Origin: Tamarix chinensis | Taxonomy: Eukaryota; Streptophyta; Magnoliopsida; Caryophyllales; Tamaricaceae | Direction: 5' to 3' | Assembly: GCA_030549775.1 (NCBI GenBank) | Contig: CM060181.1 | Location: forward strand, 61,191,701-61,255,700 | Length of the DNA stretch: 64,000 nucleotides | Shown: piece by piece, positions 1-11,197 of the stretch | Numbering within the stretch: position 1 is the first letter of the stretch | Layout of the letters: the number at the start of each line of letters is the position of its first letter | Position numbers and translations under genes: made by a program | Notes under the pieces: generated by a model | What the model was told of the DNA's origin: nothing | Databases searched by the model: none | The model's input: only the letters and a program-made list of their open reading frames with translations

Positions 1-200
1 TATGGTGTCATCTCTAAACATCCAATTTGGTTAATACTGGAGTTTAATTGTGTTTGGTGTTATCACTTGGAAACACCCAAATTTGTTCATAATGTAATTT
101 AATTTTATTTCGTGTTATCACTTGGAAATACACAATTGGTGACTTTTATGCCTTGTGATGTGTTTGGTGTTAGCGCTTGGAAACACCTAATTGTGATATT
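1..200 (+). repeat. Degenerate ~57-bp tandem repeat inside LTR copy A
   Basis: The motif GGTGTTATCACTTGGAAACA recurs about every 57 bp (near 57, 113 and 170, the last with 'agcgc' in place of 'atcac'). The same motif recurs at 24250-24430 and, reverse-complemented, at 26640-26770, so the array belongs to the LTR family and not to this locus. Confidence 0.65.
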
Positions 201-1584
201 GATAATTAATAATAATGGAATAAGATTTTGTTCAAGCCTTTATCTCTAACTCTAAGGGTAGTTGATTTGGAGTTAGTTGGTTGGTCCTGCTATGGTTTAT
301 ATTTTCATTTAGTACCTATTTTTTTCTCTACCTAGGTGCAGTCAATATACTCATATGCATGTATCTTTGAGGTATAGGATTATACTTTGGCAGGCCGATA
401 AGGCGTCAAGGTCCAGTTTGAGTGTCTGAGGTATCTTATGTTTAAGCTCCCTTGCACTTTGTATTGGCCATTACTTAGGCATGTGTGGTATCCCAACTTT
501 TTATCTCTTGCAGTAGAGGCATTTAGGGTATACTGGGTGAGGTCACCCAATATAAGCCGCCTTGATGTACTTCGATCACATGTTGTAGGTGTGGTATCGT
601 TATTTGTGTTAGCCCTCATAGTAGGTGCACTTGATGTGTGGTGGGTGTTATATCCCTAGAGAAAAGCTTTTTTGATATATCCTGACACCGTATGTTGAAT
701 GTGGTATTCCATTGTATTTATTTTCTATTATGACTTTTGATTATAGTGGAGCATGGGGTGTGGTTGAACGAGCTATCTTAATAAGTGGAAATTATATGAT
801 CACGAAAGGAAGAATTAAAATAGTTGTTACATCGCATGGATTGTGATGCATTTACCATATTACTATTTTTCCAAGAATTTCATAAAAGTATGCCTTGTTA
901 TATTACTACCAAGAACCTTAGAATTAATTTATATTAGTATGCTTATCACCATGCTACTATGCAACTTCCATGTGCTGCATAAGCCTTACAATGTTTAAGA
1001 TAGTTTGTTTTAGTAGTACTTCACCGTACTAATATTGTGTTTATGTGGTCACTATAATGATCAGGCTTCTAGTCCAAGAGCTAGAGGATAATTTGTAGGG
1101 GAATCACTCCCAATTAGAGTATGTAGAGGGTGATTACATAAGCTAGTAGCTGGCCATTACTTGGGGTTGGAGATTCATATTTATCTTTAAGAGTTAGGTT
1201 AATCGAGTAAAGGTATTTTGCCATCTATGTTGGGAATCCTATGTTCTTTTAGTTACTTAAACTATTGGCTTTGATTTCCTGTATTTAGACTTTTTTGGGA
1301 ATCCAAGAGCTTTGATTTCCTGTATTTAGTTACTTAAACTCTCACACTCTTCCTATCCATATTATTGTTCTCATCTTATTTATTTTTGTGCTATTGTATA
1401 ATATTATGAGCATGCATCTTTTTCTTCATTGTTCCATTTTGCCTTGCATTAGGCATGTATTAGTTGATGATCACACCTCCCTTATAGTTGATGTAGCTAT
1501 AACATTCTCTAGTTTTGTCTTTTCAAATGCTCATGCATTATCTTCTAAACGAAATTTTCTAGTTCGCAAATTATAGGTGTTACA
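1..1584 (+). repeat. 3' part of a long Tekay/Del-like LTR (copy A)
   Basis: This stretch ends in TATAGGTGTTACA, the expected 3' terminus of an LTR of the TGTAAYACC...GGTRTTACA type. Its first 650 bp align by eye with 24190-25200 (the same order of GGTGTTATCACTTGG repeats, then a segment with 'gttagttggttggtc', then 'gtggtatccca'), and its last part aligns with the reverse complement of the segment starting at 25396. The LTR start lies beyond the left edge of the window. No protein-coding gene is supported; the short open frames here are chance. The family assignment (Ty3-gypsy, Tekay/Del-like) is inferred from the very long LTR and its termini, not from a database match. Confidence 0.6.
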
Positions 1585-1890
1585 TATTTTAGCTCCTTTA
1601 TAGTTTTGTTTCGGCATAGACACATCAACTTGTCTAATAAAACCAGTAAAACGGTTCTTATGAATAGTTAATTGGTTGGATAAAAAAGTCAATTACTTTT
1701 AGTGAGAATTTATTTTCCTTTGGGTCTTATACACCTAGACCAATCAACAGATCTGAAGGACCGATCAGTTATTTTCATCTAAATTTGCCATATTTATTTA
1801 TTATTTATTGATCTTTCAATAAGGCTTCTATTTTAACTTTTATAATATTTTCTTAGATAAAATCAAGATCCTGGAACTTTTATGTCATCT
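1585..1890. repeat. LTR-derived AT-rich DNA left of the Athila insertion
   Basis: The segment contains the 'accaatcaac / ccgatcagtt' words that mark the middle of the long LTR family (compare 15830-16190 and 23740-24080). It appears to continue across the Athila insertion at 12709-13260, which resembles the 3' third of copy A (compare 13090-13250 with 1000-1160). It is read as one older LTR split by the Athila element. No gene is seen. Confidence 0.45.
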
Positions 1891-3385
1891 TGGTGTGTGC
1901 TTGTCTGTGTTTGGTTAAGATAATTGGTAGTGTGAGTTTAAATCGGTGAACATAGCACATCTCATGCAAGTATACTCGGTCACCCCAAGTAGTAAAGAGG
2001 TAAGAGGATGTAAATCCCACATGGACTGAGAGGAGTGAATCATGCTTGCTAAAGTGGAGTATCCTATGAATCTACTGATGTAACAATTTCTAATGAGATG
2101 ATGTTGATAGTATAAGAAATAGTGGATTATGTAAAGAGTTAATAGATTCAATACAAGATAGATGTGAGGGAATTCAAGAGGAAGAATTGTGAGAGTAGAG
2201 ATGTTAGCTCTCGAGCGTGCACCCTGTGACAATTCATAACATGTCCAGCTTGATGGATTTTAAGCCTTCTGACGTTACTAGGTTTCACTCAATCATGAAA
2301 CATACTCTCGGGTTGTCTCCATGGTTGTACATAGGCCTAAGGAATGTCGCACAATAAGACTTGAAGGATGAACATCAGAGTTTCTTTATCTTTTGGTGCC
2401 AACCCTGTCACCATTTATCATCGTAGGTTTCGTAAACTATCTAGTTGACGCATAATTTTATTAGGTGCCTAATGTGGCCAACATTTAACACCCAGAAAAT
2501 TTCATCTTAGTAAAATGAAATATCATTAAGGCTGATAGGACTAGAAACTTCAAGATTATAGGTATAAGGCCATCTTCTCTTCCTTTCACCTTAATTTAGC
2601 CAAGACTAAACTTCTTCTAGCCAACATAAAATACAGAAGTGAAATATGGGAAGGAATGGAGCAATCCTGATATTTCCAACCCCTATTTATCCTAATCACT
2701 CCTTCTTTTCTACTCTTAGTGAGCTCGGTCGAATTGTCTCTTTCCTTCCTTCCTATAATTTACTACTCTTCCATTGTTAATGCTATTTTCCTCTCTTTTT
2801 AAATCCCTGACTTTCTCCTTTTTTTATTCATTCATCTTCTTGTGATTATATTCTACCTAGGGTTTTTAAAATGTGTATCCATGTAAATAGGAAAAAAATT
2901 CTATGGTGTTATAATGGTTGGCTGCACCCAAACGTTTGGCGGTTGTGCCTATTTGTCAGATTGTTATACCTTGTTGCTAGGTGGTAGTGTCTTATAGATG
3001 TCCTTGGGTGAATGCTGCAAGATTTAGAAAATGTGTGCATGTTGTTTTTTGTCAGCATGTTGACCTTTGATGGTGTCCTCGCCATCAATTCTTATGGTTC
3101 GTATAGGGTAAGAGATGCTCTGAGATGTTAAGGAGCTGCCATTCCTACATATATCTTCAAAAGTAGCTGAGTGAACACAGTAAGCCTATTAGTAGTCATA
3201 AAAGTGGTGAATGTTGTGAGTTCATATGATAGGTGAGCTATTTTCATACATGCAATTATGCGAGATCTCAAAAGATTGAAAATTCATACAGAATGACATC
3301 CTATGACTCTCATAGGTAAAAAAAATAATAATTAAGTAAATGATGTTCGCAAGACCCTTTGATTAGCTCAAATCCGACAATATCA
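1891..3385 (-). repeat. 3' LTR of the Athila-type element
   Basis: It aligns along its length with 11198-12708, for example the shared words 'gaattggtagtgtgagtttaaat'-like at 1920 and 11238 and 'ccccaagtagtaa' at 1982 and 11299. On the minus strand it begins TGATATTG at 3385, directly after a purine tract, and ends with CA at 1891. The short open frame at 1915-2232 lies in the LTR and is not a gene. Confidence 0.8.
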
Positions 3386-3393
3386 CTTCCCCC
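3386..3393 (-). other. Polypurine tract of the Athila-type element
   Basis: On the minus strand the sequence GGGGGAAG lies directly before the LTR start TGATATTG. This is the position and composition expected of the plus-strand primer for reverse transcription. Confidence 0.7.
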
Positions 3394-4959
3394 AAACATA
3401 AACTATTGCTCGTCCCAAGAAACATTATGACATAAGAGAGTACATGTGAGTAAACTAAGGTATCAATTCATAGCCTATGTCCACGTTGAGCTTTTGGGTT
3501 AGAGGAGAACCACCCACAAGTGTGTGGGGGTATTCAAAGAGTCAGCCTCATGTGTTGTGTAAGGGAGGAATTTTTCTCTAGATTTTTCTTTAGGTCATTC
3601 CATTAGACTAATAAGGGTCATCAAGACCCTTATAAACTACAACATCCTTTTGATTAGTCGGCTTGTATATAATCCTAGGTTTTTTTTAACAAAATGGAAT
3701 AAGGTTTCGTCAGATGGGTAGGTTCTTTTGTTGCAAGAGTACATCTGGGTCTGAAATAGGTACCCTCGTTTCTCCACCAAAATACCTATTCTGAAAATGA
3801 TCAAGTAAGCTTATCACCCTACTAAACTATTTGACGTAAGTGCACACGTGGATCTGATGCAAGTACCCCTAGTTACTAGGATTTTGGGCAATGAAGCTCC
3901 CTTTTTATCCATTAATGTGTCAGAACAGACTTTTACTAATTGTTAGGGTGAACTCCCCAAAACTTATTCAATTGTACTCCTAATAGGGTTGTTATGGCAG
4001 GACTCCTATTTCTTTATCTCAAGGATGTTGTAGTAAATGTGTCTTTCTCTTTAATGTAAAGTTAGGTGGGCACTAAAGATATTCCTTAATTTCTAGTACT
4101 TAGAGTGCTTCCATGCTCACAATTTTAATAATCCACATTTTCACAAGGCAGCAAAATAGGTGCGACCAAAGAGCCCACAAGAACTATAAGGCCTTGAATT
4201 AGCTTTATTATTTTAAATTCAAAGTAAGTATGCCAAATATCTCCTTTCCATATTCATACATATATAAGGTTCATAGTATAGATAATAACACAGTTCATAT
4301 GAAAATTGATAAGAAGAGTCATAGGGCCACCTTTGTTGCTGAGATTTTTCCTATCTATTAGCCTAAAAACAAAGAACTATGCAAATAAAAAGCATGAAAA
4401 ATAACTAAGATCAATCATAGCATTAAAACAGACTGATATAATACCTAAGATAGGACCTCCCAAAGACAAAAGTTGACAGAGGCCTCACTATTAAGGGTAG
4501 GAGGGTAGGGTTAACTTACAAGATAAAAAAAAAGATAGTGTGGCCATTTGGCCTAGATTCAATAGACTATAAAAAAAATAGTCGTTAAATAACCAGCTCT
4601 AGGGAAACAAGTGACAAATTAAATGGATTTGGATGGGGATGGCTTCACAGGTTGGGTAGTTGATCATGTGACAGTGGTGGCGATGGTGTTTGGGTGTTCT
4701 TGCTCTAGGGGGTTAGCTTAGGTATCACTCACACCTTTTCCTTCCAAAGTGGGTACTGAAGTCACCCTGCTACATTACCTACATGCAAACCTTCCTAAAT
4801 TACTTCCTTCACCGGCTCTTTCTAGATTCCCAATCGATCCTACTCCAAAGGCACAAGTCATAGCTTTATCCCTAGCTAAACCCTCCAAGTTTTTGAATTA
4901 ATTAGTCCTAAAAATTCCAATACATTTAATAGTTTCATAACAATGGTGATGATCTCCTC
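3394..4959 (-). other. Noncoding 3' region of the Athila-type element
   Basis: About 1.6 kb between the extra 3' ORF and the 3' LTR. No open frame of note on either strand and no family motif were recognised. Long noncoding 3' stretches are normal for this lineage. Confidence 0.5.
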
Positions 4960-6133
4960 TTACCCTTGTAGTAGTATATCAATCTCGTCCCTTAAGGCCT
5001 GCACCCTTGCCTCTAGTCCCGCTTGATGCTGTGTAGGAAGTGGTGATGGTGATTAGGCTTTGGGAGCTGGTAAGGGGCATTAAAGAATCAATTGATGACA
5101 ATCTGGTTAATGGAATATGTGCTAGTAACCATTTCTTTGGTGGGCTATAAAGGTACAACAGCCCTGACACAAAGGCTAGCAACCAAGGTTGGGTAAAAGA
5201 TGGGACCCTATAGATTGGTGGCCACTACCTCCAACTATTATTGAATGATTCTGCCTATATCGATTATGCGCTTGGTTATTAAGCAATAGAGTAGGACAAT
5301 GCTGTGGAAGGAAATTTAATTGTTGTTTGTTAAGAATTTGTACAAGACTCTGCCATGAGGGATGAGGTGTGGGCAATAAGAGTGGCATGTGCCACTAGTG
5401 GTAGCTTGCCACTAGGTGCCTGGCTTGGTTAGGTTTTGAGGATATCTACTACACCCTCCATGGTTGGATTGGTAAGCATTTCAGAGTATTCATCTATATC
5501 AAACAAAAGGAGACCTTAGACACCGTTAATGGTTGAGGAGAGATAGGAAACTAGCTTCCCACAAACATAAAATATTTTAGTTTCCATTTTTCTTGGGTAG
5601 CTTCAGATTGAAATATGATAAGGGAATTTGCCGTTTTTTTTTAAAGGCAATGATGGGGGAGTAGAAGAAAAGTTATTCTCATCATCCTCTATAGAGGAGA
5701 AGTCATTAGAGGTGGTAGATGGAGCTGGGCGTTTCTTAGATGTGGTTAGTTTTTTGTATTTCTATGGTGGTTCTGCCGCTGCCTTAGTAATTGAGTGGGT
5801 AGTTCTTCAAGGTATTTTTGGGTTTGATGTAGAGGGTGAGGATGATATGGGTAATGGAGGGTCTAGTTTTTTTCGGCAAGAGGGCAAGGTAATTGTTGAG
5901 GATATGTTGTTCCAGTAGTGAGAAGCTCCATAAGACCTTCTTTGACATTGGGGAAAAGGGAAGACTACGTTGGGTTGATAGAAATTAGAAGGTATAAGGG
6001 GGTTTATAAAGGCAACATAGGGGAATAGGGGAATTTTGAAAAAGACACACACTGGATAGGCGGGATATACCTGGGGGGTTGCGACATGATCATATAAGCC
6101 CCATGTATAACCTCCTAATATTTGATTTTCCAA
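4960..6133 (-). pseudogene. Extra 3' ORF of the Athila-type element (plant transposon-protein domain), frameshifted
   Basis: Reading the minus strand from 6133 and shifting frame several times gives a P/S-rich N-terminal part, then a segment with 'INGV*GLLLFDIDEYSEML' (near 5500-5450), then 'RIIDIGRIIQ' and 'GPIFYPTLVASLCQ' (near 5270-5160), and a short helical tail with 'LEARVQALRDEID' (about 5010-4980). The order and these words resemble the 'putative plant transposon protein' domain found in an extra ORF of many plant gypsy elements; its function is unknown. Stops and frame changes show that it is dead. The family call is by memory of the motif style; a profile search against PF20167 would settle it. 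Confidence 0.45.
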
Positions 6134-6429
6134 ATCTTCTTATAAGATTGTAATTGTCAACCATCCTTATCCTTATAACTCGTGGAGCATGCCTTCTCAA
6201 TAGTCTAATCATTTATTACACTAAAGGAGTACACATGTAACAACATCCATTTTTAAGAAAGAGCGAAAATAAGACGAGAACAAACAAGGCGTACATAACA
6301 TGAGTGAAGAAAAATAACAAGAGAAAATTTTAATATAGGCTGGCTTGTATGAGTGCTTGGTTCTGTTTCCTCAGCCTGATAGCTTACTGTGACCCAGTGA
6401 AGTTTGTAAGAAGAGTTTTTAGACCTCCA

Positions 6430-7440
6430 TGTTAAGATTTTTAGCTTTATAGGGTTTGACCTTGTGGCCATTAAACTTAAATGTTGCTACAATTTTTTGG
6501 GTTCTTGACTTCCACTGCCCTGTAAGGACACCTGAGAAATCCCGTAGGGTCCTGACCATTATGAATTTAGCTTCCTAGGAATAAATATAAATTTGAGTTA
6601 TAGAGCATCATTAACTGCATAGGTTACCGCTTTTTTGGCTTCAAGTGCTAGTCATGAGATTTCTCTGTCTTTTCTTGGTACAACCATGCATTGTTGTATG
6701 ATGCATTTCTAAGGTCTTCCAACCAGTTCAGTTGTAATTTTTGAACTTCCCCTATGGCAACTTGATCCATGCTAAACATTTGAGAGCCCGATACAATTTG
6801 TGCTCTAGCTCGATGGGTTGGTGGCATGTCATTCTAAACACAATGCGGTAAGGTGACATTCATAGCAGTGTTTTTAATGCTATTCTGTATACTCACAATG
6901 TGTCATTTAGTCTTGCTGGCCAATCATTCATGCTAGAGTTGACCACAATTTCCAATATTCTTTTAATTTCCCTAGTAGACAACTCAACTTGACCATTTAA
7001 CTGTGGGTGATACGTTGTGTCTACCTTGTGATGGATTCCATATTTTTGCATGAGCTGTTGAAATAGCTTGTTGCAACAATGAGTACCACCATCACTGATA
7101 ATTTCCTAGGGGTCCTAAACTAAGTGATAATATTTTGCCGTAGGAAGCGAATCACCACCTTGGCATTATTGGTTGGTAGCATAGCAGCCTCTATAAAAAA
7201 TGACATCCATAAGCTACGTGGTGGCAAGTAACTAAGATTTCTTTGGCCTCCTCCTCACTTACGCACCTTCGTATAAGTCCATCAACACACTATCAGAAAA
7301 AAAAATATGGTCCCTCCTAGTAGTATAACTTAAGGTCATAGAAGAACTTTTCAATTATTAGTGAGATTTATTAGGGGGAGGTAACTTACATGCCACGTAG
7401 TTGGCCATATCCACATACTAGGGTGGCTAACCCTGCCTAA
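6430..7440 (-). pseudogene. Integrase region of the Athila-type element, with internal deletion
   Basis: The minus strand shows the zinc-binding approach 'YVACKLPPPN', then the core 'IISDGGTHCCNKLFQQL' (about 7110-7060), 'YHPQLNGQVELSTREIKRIL' (about 7010-6950) and the C-terminal 'FKFNGHKVKPY' (about 6470-6435). The glutamate of the D,D-35-E triad is in NGQVELS and the second aspartate in SDGG. The stretch between the His pair of the zinc finger and 'NNAKVVIRFL', which should hold the CxxC pair and the first catalytic aspartate, is missing. Frames change several times. No chromodomain is visible, as expected for Athila. Confidence 0.75.
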
Positions 7441-7900
7441 AGATCAGGAGTTGTTCATCAAGGAAGCCTCTATTATCCAGAATTGTGTTTGTTCCATCAT
7501 TTACCCTTCTAGTTTGGACACATGATCTACAATCTAATTGTCCTTCCCCTTACGGTCCTAGATCTTGACATCAAATTCCTACAAGAGTAAGATCCATCTT
7601 ATAAATCTAGGTTTGGCATCTTTTTTAGCAAGTAAATATTGAATAGTTGAATACAACCACTTTACTTCATAGGAGATAAGATGGAAACTTATCAAAGGCA
7701 AAAACTACTACTAGTATCTCTGTTTTGGTGATCGTGTAATTCAATTGGGCTTCATTAAGCATTTTGAAAGCATAGTAGATGCTATGGAAAAACATGTTAT
7801 TTCATTGTCTTAGGACTGCTCCAATCGCGTAATCACTCGCATCATACATTAATTCAAAGGGGAGAGTCCAATCTGGGCCTATTATAATAGGGGCTTCAGT
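7400..7900 (-). pseudogene. RNase H region of the Athila-type element
   Basis: Minus-strand reading gives 'YTITKTEILVVVFAFDKFPS' near 7740-7690, then 'LLAKKDAKPRFIRWILLL' near 7640-7590, the usual RNase H block following gypsy RT. Stop codons interrupt it ('SYLL*SK', 'LLL*EF'). Confidence 0.7.
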
Positions 7901-8990
7901 GACTGTTAGTTTTCTTTTTTCAAAGGTTGCTTTAAAACACTCATTAAACTCAATTTTCTATCTTGTTCCAATTGTTGGCAATTTTAGAAAAGTACTTTAT
8001 CAATGTTTAGTAATTTCCAGCATGTCCCAGGAAACATCTCACAACCTTAACATTGGTACGAGGAGGTAATGCTTTGATAATCTCTACCTTCGCCCCATTA
8101 ACCTATAGTCCTTGCTATGATACTCTGTGACCTAACACAACACCTTCTAAGATCATGAAGTGACATTTTTCCCAGTTAGGAACCAAGTTTGTCTCTTCCC
8201 ATCTCAGCAACAATCTTTCCAAGTATATTAGGTACTCTTTAAAATTGTCCCCAAATTAGAAAATTCTTTCATAAAAATTTCTACTATACCCTCTACTATG
8301 TCAGTGAAAATAGCCATCATGCACTACTAAAAAGTTGTTGGTGCAATACACAAGTCGAAAGGTGTCTATCGAAAAGTGAACATGCCATAAGGGCAAAGGA
8401 AAGTGGTCTTATGTTTGTCATTGAGCACAATGGCTATTTTATTATAACCTAAATATCCATCTAGAAAGTAATAAGAGTCCATTCCTACTAATTTGTCCAA
8501 CATTTGGTCAATCCTTTTTTTAGATTGTCTTAGACAGGACTTACCGAGTTACTATTAGAAATTGGTTATATGATACCTGCATCAAGCCACTTAATGATTT
8601 CCTTCTTTAACATCTCCTTCATCATTAGATTGATCCATCTCTCCCGGTGTATGGATAAACAGGATGGATCCTCTAGCAAAATCTTGTGCATGCATATCAT
8701 TGGACTGATTCCATAAATGTCTGCCTTGGTTTATTGTATTTCCTTTTTATGCCTTTGTAGAAGTCGAACTAGTTGCTCGTACTGAGATTCAGGTAAGGCC
8801 AATGAAATATTAATTGGTAGGGTGTCCTTCTTACTTAAGTAGGCATACTTCAGGTAGGAAGGTAGTGGCTTTAGTTCCATCATAGGAGGCTCCACAATTG
8901 AAGGTTTAGCTTGCTCTATCTCTTTTGGTTTAATCCTAGTGTTCTCTAGGTGTTGAGCAATCCATCCAATTATATCGTACTTGACTTTCA
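7900..8990 (-). pseudogene. Reverse transcriptase region of the Athila-type element, active site lost
   Basis: The open part from 8991 reads 'ELKPLPSYLKYAYLSKKDTL', the linker that precedes RT in Athila elements, then 'ISPMICMHKILLEDPS'. After 'WLDAGIIY' about 50-60 residues of the finger region are missing, and the reading resumes at 'IDQMLDKLVGMDSYYFLDGY'. The catalytic box that should read F-M-D-D reads F-M-K-E (near 8295-8280), so both aspartates are gone. Further on 'NLVPNWEKCHFM' and 'VRCFLGHAGNY' mark the thumb/connection. The enzyme cannot have polymerase activity. Confidence 0.8.
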
Positions 8991-9129
8991 TAGCACTCCT
9001 TCAGAAAACTATCAAGGTAATTGCACTCCAGATGGTTTGCATCAAACAATCTAGATTCTTCATGAAATGTTCCTATAAGAAAATTATCACAGATAGTCAA
9101 ATAAATAATATCAACTCACAAATGTTCAT

Positions 9130-9560
9130 CCAGATCCTCCTCCAGTAGCTTCATAGAGTTGAAGTCATTGAGTATGATCTACTCCTCATTGACCTTCATC
9201 CTCAATTCTCCTTTCTAAATGTCAATTAGGGTCTTCAAAATGGTCAAGAAAGGTGTTAATAAAATAATAGGAACCTTCTTTTCTGTCTCTTAGCCAAGGA
9301 TGATGAAGTCTACAAGAAACATAAAACTATCCACCTTGACAAGTACATCTTTGATCTTTCCCTCAAGGTTAATGTATGATCGATCAGCAATTTGCATCGT
9401 GACTGTGGTTGGTCTTGCTTCCCTAATACCTAGTTTGTTCGAAATAGACATTGTCATTAAGTTTATAATAGCACTGAGGTCACAAATGGCCTTTCATAAG
9501 ACTTATCATCTATAGAGTTAGGAATGGTGAAGCTACTAGGGTCATGTAACTTTCTTGGTA
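9130..9560 (-). pseudogene. Aspartic protease region of the Athila-type element
   Basis: Minus-strand reading gives 'KLPRKLHDPSSFTIPNSID' (about 9560-9510), the approach to the retropepsin fold, then fragments around 'LGKQDQPQSRCK' and 'DHTLTLREKSKMYL'. The D-L/S-G-A active-site block falls in a frameshifted stretch near 9480-9440 and cannot be read cleanly. Confidence 0.6.
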
Positions 9561-9879
9561 GCTTTTATTAGAAAATTAAGCTACATCCCTAGGTTATAGC
9601 TACCATTTTGTATTCATAAAGTCTTCTTTTCTATGTTAAAATATCCTTTAAAACTTTTATATAGTTTGGCATTTGTTTGAGGGTTTCCACCAATGGGATG
9701 TTTATATGCAACTAGCGAAGAATTTCAAGGAATTTGTCAAACTTCTTATACTGCTATTGCTAGTTGAATTTTTGAGGAAATGGTGGAGATGGAGTAAAAG
9801 GTTTAATGCTGTTTCATAAACATCTGTATAAACCTTTTATAGGAATAGTGTTGTCTTCCAAATCTTAAATAGGGTACAT

Positions 9880-10880
9880 CTGTATGTTAGAGGGCGTGTA
9901 AGTCAACTTTTTCTCAATTGGTTTTGCTTAAGAGTTCCTAGCCTAGTTTCCTACATAGTTCACCAACACTTGATTCGTTGGACATTGGTTGAACAACTGA
10001 CCTCCCCACAATATAGACATAATACTAAAGCTTTGGATGTTGTGGATGGTTCTTTTTGTCTCTACACCTACGAGTTAGTGGGAGCAATATTTTTTAATAG
10101 ATTAACCATAGATGATACCTCATCTCATAGGGTTGTGATGGCATCAACTTCAACTGCTCCTGCTGCATGCACCTTATGAACACTCCTAGCACTACCCCAC
10201 AATTGGTTGTCCCATGCTATGGTCTCAATAATCTCATAGGTCTGGTCATAAGTTTTACATACCAAGGCACCATTGGCTGAGGCGTCCACGAAGTTCCATG
10301 TTTGCGGGTTAAGTTCGTTGTAAAATATTTCTATATGAAATTGGTGAGGGATTCGTGGTTGGGACATTTTCTTGACAGTTCTTTAAATCTCTCCCATACA
10401 TCATGGAGTGTCTTATCTTCCTCTTGCATAAATGCAGTGATGCTATGCCCATATTTGGCATTTTTATTAGGAGGAACTTATTGCATGAGGAACTTCTAAC
10501 CTAAGTCATCTAACGATGTGATTGAAAAAGTCGATAAGGAAGTTAGTCACTCCCTAGCATAATCTCGTAAGGAATAGGGGAATAACATAAGTTATAGGGA
10601 TGTGTTTGGAACTCCGTGAATCTTAAAGGTATTACTAACTTCCATCAATGCTCTCAAGTACAAATGTAGGTCTTTAATAGGTTGGCCACTAAATTGCCCT
10701 ATTATTTGTTACATATAGAACATGGCAGGTTTAAGCTCAAAATGAGGGGCTTGAATTGTTGGGTGAGTAATGGTAGGGTTTACATGATCTTGGATTGGAA
10801 TATAAAAATCCCTAATAGCTTGGTTGAGTTCATCTTGGACGGGTTGGGCTATGGAATTTGTTACCCATTGTTACCATTGT
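9880..10880 (-). pseudogene. Gag region of the Athila-type element
   Basis: On the minus strand the reading starts near 'ELNQAIRDFYIP', continues 'HPTIQAPHFELKPAMFYM' and 'MEVSNTFKIHGVPNTSL', then 'MLFPYSL', 'VWERFKELSRKCPNH', and the open stretch 10367-10125 with 'FHIEIFYNELNPQTWNFVDA' and 'AAGAVEVDAITTL'. These are the successive blocks of an Athila Gag polyprotein (capsid). A zinc-knuckle remnant follows near 10010 ('CGGQLFNQCP'-like). Stops and frame changes occur, for example after 'FYM' and in 'LTNFI*KYF'. Confidence 0.8.
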
Positions 10881-11175
10881 CAGGCTGATGTGGGCCCAAA
10901 TGACTTATGTTGCCAGAACCTGCTGATGTTTATCCTTCTTCTTACTATTATTGATGATTCAAGACTGCTCGAGTTCAACACAGTGTGCACTCGATTACTT
11001 GGTCGATTAGTACAAATGCACCGTCATTAATTCTTATCATATAGGGGTTAGTCCTTTAAAACAAAAAAATAAATCTAAAATTTACAAAAAATTCTATTGT
11101 TAGTTAATCATAAGAAAAATTCACAGGATGCTATCCTTTTATATATAGCAAAAAGAAAAATTGAATGATCTCAGT

Positions 11176-11190
11176 CCTGGCAATGACACT
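11176..11190 (-). other. tRNA-Asp-type primer binding site of the Athila-type element
   Basis: The minus strand reads TTTTTAGTGTCATTGCCAGG directly inside the LTR end at 11198. This is close to the TGGCGYCRTTGCCGGGG site, primed by tRNA-Asp, that is usual in Athila/Tat elements. Confidence 0.7.
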
Positions 11191-11197
11191 AAAAACT

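Noticed and set aside
5628..5918. 96-codon plus-strand frame
   Set aside because: It is the antisense shadow of the extra 3' ORF of the Athila-type element.
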